11,026 nt of DNA from a bacterium (GCA_024278645.1 JAJRST010000605.1:1-11026), one strand, 5' to 3'; positions 1 through 7,327 are shown, counted from the first letter of the stretch. Made by a program: numbers and translations. Notes: generated by a model not told the origin, from the letters alone.

Positions 1-29
1 CTGGGGACAAGTATGTGCTTGATGTTCAT
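1..29 (-). CDS. Universal stress protein (UspA family) N-terminus, partial at window edge
   Basis: An ATG at 29-27 on the minus strand opens a frame reading MNIKHILVP before the window ends. This matches the typical opening of UspA-family proteins (a lysine, then the first beta strand ILVP, usually followed by S/T-D-F-S). Only nine complete codons are visible and the next begins AG, which would allow the serine seen in many family members. Upstream, a purine-rich GAGAAAAG lies close to the ATG and could serve as a weak ribosome binding site. If correct, this is a cytoplasmic nucleotide-binding stress protein transcribed away from the window. The call rests on a very short peptide, so it is tentative. 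Confidence 0.42.
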
Positions 30-384
30 GTCTTTTCTCGTTTTTTTCTCTCGCCGTAAAAGCTAAACAAAATAACAAAAAATTCCTAATAAAAATTCAG
101 GGCAAATAAATTAATCCCGACGACGCTTGGAGATTAAAATAACAGACGGGGATGTCTTGGCGATATTTAATCAGTTGAAAGAGTAGGATATTTAGGCGCT
201 AACTGCTTTATTCTTAATAAAACAATTTTTGAAAATATCGTGGATTTAACATTCATTTTGAAAAAAACTTCAAGGTTATTATATTGCATATTATCGCAGC
301 TCTTTCCGGCCCTGTTTACGGCGCGTTGTTTGGAATGCCGATAGGGGCGTTGATCGGCAGCAAGGATGTCTATACCATTAATCC
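30..384. other. Non-coding stretch with gene remnants; probable promoter region for the leftmost gene
   Basis: No intact gene lies between the putative stress-protein start and the end of the 741-residue protein gene. Roughly bases 60-120 are strongly AT-rich and would suit a minus-strand promoter for the gene at the left edge, but I cannot point to convincing -35 and -10 boxes. Bases 115-388 carry protein-like plus-strand fragments (described separately). A 7-base inverted repeat (336-342 with 353-359, loop of 10) is not followed by a T tract on either strand, so I do not call a terminator. Confidence 0.5.
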
Positions 385-388
385 CTAA
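115..388 (+). pseudogene. Probable remnant of a small gene with a glycine-rich C-terminal segment
   Basis: Two plus-strand fragments read like protein. The first, at 115-186, gives RLEIKITDGDVLAIF and more before a TAG. The second, open from 233 to a TAA at 386-388, ends in GPVYGALFGMPIGALIGSKD followed by VYTINP. A charged DG-V-L strand followed by a GxxxG-rich segment ending GALIGSKD resembles small envelope-associated proteins I recall from FCB-group genomes, where a 'DGsvlrG' strand precedes a glycine-rich hydrophobic stretch. The fragments are in different frames and separated by stops, so the gene would have at least one frameshift plus lost sequence. The TAA at 386-388 overlaps the minus-strand stop at 385-387, a tidy tail-to-tail junction expected of a once-real convergent gene. 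The intervening sequence is AT-rich and uninformative. The family link is from memory, not a search. Confidence 0.35.
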
Positions 389-2610
389 AACGGTATCGGC
401 AATTTAAATCTCGTGCCGACAAACATAAAACTCCTTGAAAAGGCGTCGCCGCTGAGGTTTGTGCCCAGACCTACTTGCAGGTACTGCCACAGGATGGCGC
501 TCAAGCCGAAACTGACCTCCACGGAAAAATTGTTATCCGCCGATTTGGCGTTGCCCATGATAAATGAGGCGTCAATTTCGAGAAAGTCCTTTTTGATGAA
601 GGGCTGGTAACTGATGCCCAGTCCGATGGAATTGAGAATTTCCGTCCGGTCATCGTCTCCCCCGCTGAACGGTATTTTGAACAGGATGAAAGAGGTGGAG
701 CCGTGAAAGGCCTCGGACCAATGCGGCTCGACGACAAAAAACTCGGTCGTTTTATTACGGCCGCCGGGATTTTGAATGGTGATTTCGATGCGGTCTCCGG
801 ATCGAATCTTTTCGCGCACGCGCCAGCGCCAGGTGACGATCTCGGCGCCGTGCGAGGCCTGGATTGTTCTGGCGTCGAACGATTCCGCACGGATCGAATT
901 TGACGAGTCCGTGAGCACGCCGGAAATGTGCAGCTTTTGGATGCCATACTCTTCCTTGATCTTTTGCGTGTTGATCTTGACAATGAGCGCATCCTGGGCT
1001 TTCAGCGGATGCACGATGCCCGGTCCCCTGAAGCTCTGCTCCGGAGGGATGTCGCCGCTGCTGCTGATGTAAAAGGAGACGTATTCCTGAAACGGCTGCC
1101 AGGGCTTGACCTCGATGACATACTCTTCAAAAATAAAAGGCACGCCTTCGATCCTGATTTCCAGCGGATAGGCGCCAAAACTGACATGCTCGCCGGCGAC
1201 GGCGCGCAGACGCACCAGGTCGCCGCGATTTTCGACGATCTGAAAGACCACTTCCGGCTCTTCAATGACCACGGAAGCGCCCCGGAGATTTTTTCCCTTT
1301 ATCACCAGGGACAGGCTGTCCGTCGGATGCAGGATGCGATTACGAGAAAGGTAATAGACCTTCGGCGCCGGTCGGCTCTTTAACATGCCGCGCCAGCGAG
1401 CGGGGCGATCCACTTCATTGATGGTGAACAGGTGCTGGTTAAGCGCCGACGTCCCGTCGCCGTCGCTCAGTTTCAGGATCGCTTCGCAGGTGCTGTCATT
1501 GACCACGCGGATGATCGGAAAACGGTCGCCTTCAACGTTGACTTCGTAGGAGCGCTGCCGCGACAAACGCCAGCCGTCGCGAGTATCCACTGTAAACAAC
1601 ACGTGCACTTTTTTACCGCGAAAAATGGATTTCTGATCGATGGGCGCCGCCCTTGCCGAGGAGAGCGGCGTGGTGCGCGCAATAAAATAGGCGGAGGTAT
1701 CGGCCTGGCCGTCGGCGTTTTTGACGATCAGGCGGTAGCTTTTGCTTTGCTCAAGGATAGGCAGGGTTACGCTGATGCGAAGCTTGTTCGAGGAGATAAA
1801 TTTGCTGTTGACAAAGCCGTCCGCGGGCAGCAGACTCGCCTTGACGCCCCTGGCAAAGCCGGTTCCGATGAGGTCGAATTGCTGCTCGCGCCCATCGGCG
1901 ACGAACCCCCGAATGGCGCCGATGATTTTCGGCGGCTGCGCGCCGACGAGGTATATCCTGCCAAAGCTTTCCATGGCATATTTGTTTTTAACGCGAAAGG
2001 TTTTTGGTCCCAGCTCAATATCGTCGCCGTCCACCTCTATGCCGAATTGCAGCTCATGGGGCGGGTTGTTGCTGCGCCAACCTGGATCGTTAATCACCTT
2101 GATATTCGGATCGTCGAACAAAATGCTCGTCGTTTCAAAAAGACCGTCGCCGATGAGTTGAATATTGGCAAAGGTTTTCTTTGCCGACGCCAGGCGCAAC
2201 GTGTCGTGGGCGCTGCCGCTGCCGGAGCGAACATTTACTTCACGCACCATCGGCGGCGCGGCATACCACACATCAATGACGCACGTCCCTTTTTGCTTTT
2301 GCAAGGAGTCCAAAAGCGCAAAAGTGTGCGGTTTAAAATCCACAAAACCGGAATCAATTTTAAAAGTGATCACTATTTCATGCGCGCTGACGGAATCGAC
2401 GCCGATGATGGTCATTTTTTTCGGCTTTTGCAGAAATAGCGCCGTATCGCCGTCGCTCGCTTGCAGGCTCAACGAATAGATGCTTCTTTTTATGATGTGC
2501 TGTTTGTTTAATTCAGATATCTGAATCGGATCGATGGTCAAAGTCATCGTTTGTGACAGACACAGGCTGGAGGTCAGGATTCCGATCCATAGCCATAAAA
2601 GTCGCTTCAT
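385..2610 (-). CDS. Secreted protein with Ig-like (IPT/TIG-like) repeats and a barrel-like C-terminus
   Basis: This 741-residue protein starts with a clear signal peptide (residues 1-20, MKRLLWLWIG core, then a LCLSQ cleavage region), so it is exported. Most of its length is beta-rich. Three stretches have the look of IPT/TIG-type Ig folds: about 148-176 (IQLIGDGLFETTSILF), 244-311 (FDLIGTGFARGVKASL, then a YRLIVKNADG strand) and 432-490 (LSLVIKGKNLRGASVVI). Residues from about 638 alternate hydrophobic and polar residues and end in FKLPIPF; a terminal phenylalanine is typical of outer-membrane barrels recognised by BAM. About 100 residues is too short for a large barrel, so it may form a small barrel or membrane-associated strands. 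An SD-like GGGAG lies at 2616-2620, five bases before the ATG. The gene follows the aminotransferase by 70 bases and ends in TAG. I do not recognise a named family. A surface adhesion or scaffold role is inference. Confidence 0.8.
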   Translation of the reverse strand: MKRLLWLWIGILTSSLCLSQTMTLTIDPIQISELNKQHIIKRSIYSLSLQASDGDTALFLQKPKKMTIIGVDSVSAHEIVITFKIDSGFVDFKPHTFALLDSLQKQKGTCVIDVWYAAPPMVREVNVRSGSGSAHDTLRLASAKKTFANIQLIGDGLFETTSILFDDPNIKVINDPGWRSNNPPHELQFGIEVDGDDIELGPKTFRVKNKYAMESFGRIYLVGAQPPKIIGAIRGFVADGREQQFDLIGTGFARGVKASLLPADGFVNSKFISSNKLRISVTLPILEQSKSYRLIVKNADGQADTSAYFIARTTPLSSARAAPIDQKSIFRGKKVHVLFTVDTRDGWRLSRQRSYEVNVEGDRFPIIRVVNDSTCEAILKLSDGDGTSALNQHLFTINEVDRPARWRGMLKSRPAPKVYYLSRNRILHPTDSLSLVIKGKNLRGASVVIEEPEVVFQIVENRGDLVRLRAVAGEHVSFGAYPLEIRIEGVPFIFEEYVIEVKPWQPFQEYVSFYISSSGDIPPEQSFRGPGIVHPLKAQDALIVKINTQKIKEEYGIQKLHISGVLTDSSNSIRAESFDARTIQASHGAEIVTWRWRVREKIRSGDRIEITIQNPGGRNKTTEFFVVEPHWSEAFHGSTSFILFKIPFSGGDDDRTEILNSIGLGISYQPFIKKDFLEIDASFIMGNAKSADNNFSVEVSFGLSAILWQYLQVGLGTNLSGDAFSRSFMFVGTRFKLPIPF

Positions 2611-2680
2611 ATTCTCTCCCGGAATTGCAGTCTCTTCTCTCGTTTACAATAATAGGGAATATTCTCCCCAAGATGGCATG

Positions 2681-3907
2681 TTAGCCCATCTCTCCCGCAT
2701 TCTCCTTAATCTTGCCCACCGCCTCAATGATGTCGTCCATATCTTCCTTGGTCCCCAGCAGCACATTCTGCGTGAACCAGATGGCCTCCTCGTAGCAGGC
2801 TTTTTCCGTTTCCGGACAGCTCATGCCGGCGTAATCCACGGGCAGGTCGATGCCGCGGCCGCGCGGGCCAAAGGCTTTTTTAGCGAATACCGGCTGCTTG
2901 TAGAGGGGAATCGAGTAACCGGGACTGGTGGGGATGCCCTCTTTTTGCATGGCCTCGATGAAAGCGGATTTTGGCTTGTCGGCAAATTGACTATTGTCAT
3001 AGCGGAAGATAAAAAGGTGGCTGGAATGGCTGGTGATGCGCTCATCCGAGGTCATTGTACCGATGCCGTCGATTTTTGACAATTCCTGATTCAGATAATT
3101 CAGATTCTCCTGGCGGATTTGCTTCTGCTCGTCGTAGCGGCCCAGTTGTGCAATGAGCACGGCGGACTGGAATTCTGTAATGCGCGTGTTGCCGCCGAAA
3201 TAAAAGTGCTCGTACCACAGGCCATCCTCGCTGCGGCCACAGTTGTTGTGCTAGCGCGCCATTTTGGCTACAAGGTCGTCGTTGGTCAGAATGATGCCTC
3301 CCTCGCCGGCGTTGATGTTTTTTGACGACTGAAAGCTGAAGCATCCGGCCGCGCCGATGGCGCCGACGCGCTTGCCCTTCCATTCCGAACCCCAGGCCTG
3401 CGCCGCGTCCTCGATGACGATAAGGTTGTGCTTTTCCGCCAGAGCGAGTACAGCGTCCAGGTCCGCCGGACGGCCGGCAAAGTGCACCGGCATGATGCCG
3501 CGCGTTTTGTCGGTGATGCGTTCTTCTGCCTTGGCGACGTCGATATTGTATGTGTTGGGATCGATGTCCACAAAAATCGGTATGGCCCCCGCGTCGATGA
3601 TCGAGGACGCCGAGGCGATAAAGGTGTACGCCGGAACCAGCACCTCGTCGCCGCGGCCAATGTCGGCGGCGGTGAGGGCGAGACGCAGCGCCGTGGTGCC
3701 GCTGTTGGTCAGGATGCCGTGTTTGGCGTCCTGGTATTGCGCAAACATGTGTTCAAACTCGCCGGTCTTTTCGCCGCTCAGCGAGCCCCATTTACCGCTT
3801 TTGACCACTTGCGTCAACGCGTTTATTTCCTCGTCGCCCCAAATCGGCCACACCGGAAACGGCTCGGTGCGAACGGGCGTCCCTCCATTGATCGCTAATG
3901 TTGACAT
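2681..3907 (-). pseudogene. DegT/DnrJ/EryC1/StrS-family PLP aminotransferase interrupted by an in-frame TAG
   Basis: The frame encodes a full-length (408-codon) sugar aminotransferase-like protein except for an amber codon at 3253-3251 (codon 219 of this start). The family transfers an amino group, usually from glutamate or glutamine, to a keto-sugar or keto-cyclitol. Visible marks are the N-terminal LAINGGTPVR, NSGTTALRLAL (68-78), VIEDAAQAWGS (164-174, with D167 and Q170 expected to contact PLP) and SFQSSKNINAGEGG (191-204, K196 being the expected Schiff-base lysine). After the TAG the same frame continues HNNCGR, then FYFGGNTRITEFQSAVLIAQ, the usual family sequence, so no bases are missing. 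The start at 3907 is preferred over an ATG two codons upstream, because the GGAGG at 3914-3918 sits six bases before it and almost touches the other. If TAG is a true stop, the product keeps the PLP lysine but loses the C-terminal half and is probably inactive. A single-base error in the assembly would also explain it. Confidence 0.85.
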
Positions 3908-3913
3908 ATTCAT

Positions 3914-3918
3914 CCTCC
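3914..3918 (-). promoter_or_regulatory. Ribosome binding site that decides the aminotransferase start
   Basis: The minus strand reads GGAGG here. The ATG at 3913-3911 directly abuts it, too close for initiation, whereas the ATG at 3907-3905 lies six bases downstream, a normal spacing. The protein would then begin MSTLAINGG, the usual opening for this aminotransferase family. Confidence 0.7.
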
Positions 3919-3929
3919 GAATTTCAATA

Positions 3930-4541
3930 TTATAAATTTATGCCTGATTTTTGCAAATCCGTTACAAGTTGTTCATGGGAGACAAACTGAATGCCGCGCA
4001 TACCGATCTCATCGGCCGCCTGAACATTCTCCGGTTTGTCATCGATAAAAATCGCTTCATCAGCATGGCAGCCGAGCTTGTCCAGCGCATAATAAAATAT
4101 CTCCTTTTCCGGTTTCAGGGAATGCGCCTCAAAGGAGGTCACCGGCTTTTCAAAAAGGTTCATAACTCGGCGGTAATCGTTCATGATCTTTTCAAAATGA
4201 ATCTCATCGGTGTTGCTGATGATGGAAAGACGATAGTTTTCAGACAACCTCGATGCAATCTCCGCCACATCCTTGTTTAATTCAAATATTGAGGCATAGA
4301 TCGCGTGGAATTTTTGCGCATTGATGTATGACTTGCCGTCAAGTATCGAGTTGTAAAATTGTTCCCTGGAGATCAGGCCTCTATCAAATTGCTCGAAAAG
4401 CGACCTGTGTTGCTCCCACTTTTGCTCTATTTCAGCGGTTGGCTTTTGCGACAGCGCCGCGAACCCTTTTACGGCGCGCTCGATATGGACATGAACCAGC
4501 ACATGACCCAGGTCGAAGAATATTATTTTTGTGTTTGTCAT
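3930..4541 (-). CDS. HAD-superfamily hydrolase (YihX-like, subfamily IA)
   Basis: A 203-residue cytoplasmic phosphatase-like protein of the haloacid dehalogenase superfamily. Motif I is IIFFDLGHVLV, with nucleophile D10 and glycine at position 12 where many HADs have a second aspartate; the same D-L-G pattern occurs in E. coli YihX, a glucose-1-phosphate phosphatase. Motif II is the S109-N110-T111 segment after LSII, motif III is K143 in SLKPEKEIFYYAL, and motif IV is IFIDDKPENVQAA with D167 and D168. The helical cap lies between motifs I and II (about 20-95), typical of subfamily IA. It ends 16 bases before the nearest possible aminotransferase start and begins 48 bases after the GHMP kinase gene. 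No clear SD sequence precedes the ATG. A sugar-phosphate substrate is plausible from the neighbours but not shown by sequence. Confidence 0.9.
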   Translation of the reverse strand: MTNTKIIFFDLGHVLVHVHIERAVKGFAALSQKPTAEIEQKWEQHRSLFEQFDRGLISREQFYNSILDGKSYINAQKFHAIYASIFELNKDVAEIASRLSENYRLSIISNTDEIHFEKIMNDYRRVMNLFEKPVTSFEAHSLKPEKEIFYYALDKLGCHADEAIFIDDKPENVQAADEIGMRGIQFVSHEQLVTDLQKSGINL

Positions 4542-4589
4542 CTATGATTTTCGGTTTACCGGATGAATCTGTTATTCTCTTGCTTAAAG

Positions 4590-5666
4590 TTATGCTTTAC
4601 CCGGCTCGGCCTTTATGACCAGGGGGTAGGGATCCGTGTCCAGCTCTTTCAATTTTTCAACGAGTTTCTTTTGCTCTTTCGCACCCTTTGCAATGAACTG
4701 AACGCAGCCGTCGCCTTGCGAGCCGACGCCCTTGCCGCCGTAAGCAAGATCGGCCAGTTCAGGGCTGGACAGAACAAAGTGCAGCCTGGGGGAAAGCAAT
4801 TCCGTCGGGCAGGCGGGCGCCATAAAATGATCGAAAAATCGCTGCGCCTCGGTCATCAGCGCGCCGATTTTTGACGCCTCGCCGGCGGCCAACGCTTCGG
4901 CGGCGCGCATCAAAATATCTTTATTCACCGGGCCAAGATAATAACGCACATCCTCGCCGATTTTGCCGCCGCTTTTGGGATAGCAGGCGTTCAAATCCGC
5001 CAATATCTTTTGCGTATTTTTGCCGGCGTTCAGGTCGGCAACGACAAAATACAAATCTTTCTCGGGGTGTATTTCCCGGACATCCATGCGTTCGCCGTCA
5101 AAAGTGAGAAAAACCGGCGTGTTGCCGTAGGCGCACGCCTGATCCATGCGACCGCAGCGAGAAGGCGTGAGAATTTCACCCTGGTAGGCGATCTCCATTT
5201 CGCCGCGCTTTGTGAGTTTCAGGTCGTAAAGCTGATTAAAGGCACGAGCGACCAGCACATTGTTGGCGGCGGAAGAAGAAAGGCCCTTGCGTATGGGCAG
5301 GTCCATCTTGTAGCTGTCGATCTCCAATCCTTGCACATTATAATGGCAAAGGACGTGATAAGCGACGCCGGCCGTATAGCTGTAAAATCCGCCCTCCTCG
5401 GCGACTTCCAGCAGTTTTTCCGGCGCCATGTCGATCTCGTGCGGTCCAAGCGTCTTGCCGTCCGGCAGCGTGGTGTTGATGACCAGTTTGGACGGATGTC
5501 GTTTCGCCCGCGCATAAATGCCCTGGTTGGTGCCGATGACCAGGCAATAGCCCTTGGCGATGCTGGAGTCAATTCTTCGATAGCCTCCCGCCCAGTCGGA
5601 ATGCTCGCCAAAAAGGCACAAGCGTCCGGGCACAAACAAATCCACTTCTTCCGCTCTTGCGCTCAT
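4590..5666 (-). CDS. GHMP-family sugar kinase (galactokinase-like)
   Basis: A 358-residue ATP-dependent small-molecule kinase. All three GHMP motifs are present. Motif 1 is PGRLCLFGEHSDWAGG (13-28), close to the PGRvnLiGEHtDY of galactokinases. Motif 2 is the ATP-binding KGLSSSAANN (127-136). Motif 3 is the glycine-rich GGKGVGSQGDGCVQF (310-324). CGRMDQ at 171-176 corresponds to the galactokinase C-G-x-M-D-Q segment, making D175 the likely catalytic base. The best-supported role is phosphorylation of a free sugar at C1; galactose, fucose, heptose-phosphate or uronic acid kinase activity cannot be told apart by eye, and the altered motif 1 (HSDW rather than HTDY) argues against a standard galactokinase. 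A GGAGAG SD lies at 5673-5678, six bases from the ATG. The prs stop is only 15 bases upstream, so translation is likely co-operonic with prs. Confidence 0.9.
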   Translation of the reverse strand: MSARAEEVDLFVPGRLCLFGEHSDWAGGYRRIDSSIAKGYCLVIGTNQGIYARAKRHPSKLVINTTLPDGKTLGPHEIDMAPEKLLEVAEEGGFYSYTAGVAYHVLCHYNVQGLEIDSYKMDLPIRKGLSSSAANNVLVARAFNQLYDLKLTKRGEMEIAYQGEILTPSRCGRMDQACAYGNTPVFLTFDGERMDVREIHPEKDLYFVVADLNAGKNTQKILADLNACYPKSGGKIGEDVRYYLGPVNKDILMRAAEALAAGEASKIGALMTEAQRFFDHFMAPACPTELLSPRLHFVLSSPELADLAYGGKGVGSQGDGCVQFIAKGAKEQKKLVEKLKELDTDPYPLVIKAEPGKA

Positions 5667-5681
5667 ATCGCTCTCTCCGGT

Positions 5682-6635
5682 TTATTTTTTAAGCCTGTCC
5701 ATCAGCGCGCCGATGGATTCGCCCTTGTGAATGGCGTTGATGGCGTCTGCAAACATTCTGGCCACGGACAGAACTTTTAACTTTTTGCAGTTTTGGTTTC
5801 GCTGCTGCGGGATGGTGTTGGTCGTCACAATCTCTTCAATGCAGGACTCGTTAATTCTATCCAGGGCGCCGTTGGTGAAAAAGCCGTGCGTGCAACCGGC
5901 CCAAATCCGTTTGGCCCCGTGCTCTTTGAGCATCTTGGCCGCTTCGAGCATGGAGCCGCCGGAGAGCACTTCATCGTCGACCAAAAGAACATCCTTGCCG
6001 TCCGTGTCGCCGATGAGATTGCGCATGACCACTCGCTCTTTGTCGCCCAGGCGCTCTTTATCCAGGATAACCATGGGCAGATTCAGCGCCAGTGCAAACG
6101 TCCTCGATTCCTTGGCGCTGCCGACGTCCGGCGCCGCAACCACGGCATTGGACAAATCCTTTTTACGATAATGATCCAGCAAATAGGGCGTGGCCAGCAG
6201 TTGATCCATTGGGATTCTCGGAAAGCCCATCAACTGCGGCGAATGCAGGGTCATCGTCAGGATGCGATCCGCGCCGGCTGTCTGTAAAAGATCGGTCATC
6301 AATCGCGCGGTAACTGAAATGCGCGGTTCGTCTTTTTTATCGGATCGCGCATAAAAATAGTTCGGCAGCACGGCGGTAATGCGTCCGGCGGACGCATACT
6401 TTAACGCATCGATCATGATCAGCAATTCGACAAGGTTGTCATTGACCGGTTCCGAGCCGGACTGAATCACGTATGCATCGTCATTTCGGACATTCTCTTC
6501 AATTTTTACTTTAATATTGCCGTTGCTGAATTTTTTTATTCTTATCGCTCCGGACTCGACGCCGAGGTGGCTGCATATTTCCCCCGCCAGGAGGGGATTG
6601 CTGGAGCCGGAGAAAACTTTTAATTGCCGAAGCAT
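5682..6635 (-). CDS. prs: Ribose-phosphate pyrophosphokinase (PRPP synthetase), divergent
   Basis: This 317-residue enzyme makes PRPP from ribose 5-phosphate and ATP, feeding purine, pyrimidine, NAD, histidine and tryptophan synthesis. Family landmarks are FSNGNIKVKIEENVR (36-50; usually FSDGE), NDNLVELLIMIDALK (65-79), YARSDKKDEPRISVTARL (95-112; usually YARQDRK), TMTLHSPQLMGF (127-138, H131), APDVGSAKESRTFA (168-181), the flexible-loop DKER (192-195, retaining the catalytic K and R) and the PRPP loop LLVDDEVLSGGSM (217-229; usually VDDxxDTxGT). Length is normal for class I enzymes. The substitutions match across motifs, so this looks like a divergent but functional lineage rather than decay. 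The ATG follows the CYTH gene's stop by one base, with an AAGGA-like SD inside the CYTH coding end, implying translational coupling. Another, canonical prs could exist elsewhere in the genome. Confidence 0.93.
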   Translation of the reverse strand: MLRQLKVFSGSSNPLLAGEICSHLGVESGAIRIKKFSNGNIKVKIEENVRNDDAYVIQSGSEPVNDNLVELLIMIDALKYASAGRITAVLPNYFYARSDKKDEPRISVTARLMTDLLQTAGADRILTMTLHSPQLMGFPRIPMDQLLATPYLLDHYRKKDLSNAVVAAPDVGSAKESRTFALALNLPMVILDKERLGDKERVVMRNLIGDTDGKDVLLVDDEVLSGGSMLEAAKMLKEHGAKRIWAGCTHGFFTNGALDRINESCIEEIVTTNTIPQQRNQNCKKLKVLSVARMFADAINAIHKGESIGALMDRLKK

Positions 6636-6636
6636 A

Positions 6637-7149
6637 TTATCGTGATTCCTTTAAAAGTTCATAATATCCGTCGCTGACAAGGTCGCTTTGTTCAATTTCA
6701 AAATGATCGATCAACATATCGATCCGGTTCTTGCACGCCGACATATCATTGTCTGCGTCTACGATCGCTTCAAATTCCAGAAAAACGCCGAGATTATCGA
6801 CTTTATCCAAGTGAATGCGCACATTTTTCCACAGGTAAAGCTCTCGCTGTTTTTGCACCACGATTTCCTTTTGCAGCACGGTGGACAGCACCTGCAACAA
6901 AGAGGCGGCGTCGCCGGTTTCATAAATGTGGTAATCGCTGATTTCAGCGCCCGCTTCCCCGGGGCGGTGATAGGCAATGAGTTCGGCGGCCCGTCCGCTC
7001 TCTTGCCGAAGCTTGAGCTTTCCCCGGTCGACCTCAAAGTATGTATCGCGCTGCGCGCGCCGCCATTGTCGTTCGGCGCCTATTTCGATGGCGAGACGAT
7101 GTGCTTTTCGAATATCAGGATAACGGGCTTTAAGTTCGAGGTTTTGCAT
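6637..7149 (-). CDS. CYTH-domain protein (CyaB / thiamine-triphosphatase-like)
   Basis: A 170-residue protein of the CYTH superfamily, which forms a beta tunnel that binds triphosphates with divalent metals; members are class IV adenylate cyclases, thiamine triphosphatases or inorganic triphosphatases. The N-terminal NLELKARY (3-10) supplies the E-x-K signature in the form seen in CyaB-like proteins. Further tunnel residues are RDTYFEV (34-40), KLKLRQ (44-49, R48), AYHRPGEAGAEISDY (59-73, R62), KQRELY (100-105) and the acidic LGVFLEFEAIVDAD (120-133). All expected charged positions appear present, so it is likely active. The ATG is the only reasonable start, since a stop lies three codons upstream; no SD is visible. 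It is the first gene after a 178-base gap and is tightly coupled to prs. Whether it makes cAMP or hydrolyses a triphosphate cannot be decided from sequence. Confidence 0.88.
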   Translation of the reverse strand: MQNLELKARYPDIRKAHRLAIEIGAERQWRRAQRDTYFEVDRGKLKLRQESGRAAELIAYHRPGEAGAEISDYHIYETGDAASLLQVLSTVLQKEIVVQKQRELYLWKNVRIHLDKVDNLGVFLEFEAIVDADNDMSACKNRIDMLIDHFEIEQSDLVSDGYYELLKESR

Positions 7150-7327
7150 GTGCAGCGATCATAAAAAGGGTTGCGGATTTTATGAAAAATCGAGTTTCAA
7201 CAAGAATGAAAAGTAATGCAAAAATGGCTATTAAGCAAGAATAAAGAAAGAATAATGCAATTGTTTACCTTTAGTCGGGATATTGAGGCAACTTTTGCCA
7301 TAAGAACAAAAGGATGCAAGGCGGGTG
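7150..7327. other. Intergenic gap between nadD and the CYTH gene
   Basis: This AT-rich stretch has no credible gene. It is the longest spacing between intact genes in the window, so it is the likely site where the upstream operon ends and transcription of the CYTH-prs-GHMP block begins. Near the nadD end lies a perfect 5-base inverted repeat (7287-7291 with 7295-7299, 3-base loop), about 28 bases past the nadD stop. It has no following T tract on the minus strand, so it is not a classical terminator. Several TTG and TAAAAT-like elements occur around 7165-7195 on the minus strand, but spacing is not convincing enough to name a promoter. Confidence 0.5.

Noticed and set aside
336..359. 7-base inverted repeat past the end of the 741-residue protein gene as a terminator.
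   Set aside because: There is no T tract on either side, and the repeat is explained by repeated GxxIG-type codons in the plus-strand protein remnant.
1432..2439. Long plus-strand open frame of 335 codons.
   Set aside because: It lies fully antisense to the 741-residue secreted protein, has no domain-like sequence or export signal, and is typical of shadow frames opposite GC-rich genes.
3251..3253. Genome-wide amber recoding (TAG as sense).
   Set aside because: TAG ends at least three other apparently complete genes (stops at 385-387, 7906-7908 and 9382-9384), two of them right after the terminal phenylalanine expected of barrel proteins.
5010..5780. Plus-strand open frame of 256 codons opposite the GHMP kinase.
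   Set aside because: The opposite strand carries all GHMP kinase motifs, and this frame shows no recognisable protein features.
7287..7299. Short hairpin (GGCAA and TTGCC) downstream of nadD as a terminator.
   Set aside because: The stem is only five bases and no run of T follows on the minus strand, so it does not meet the pattern of an intrinsic terminator.
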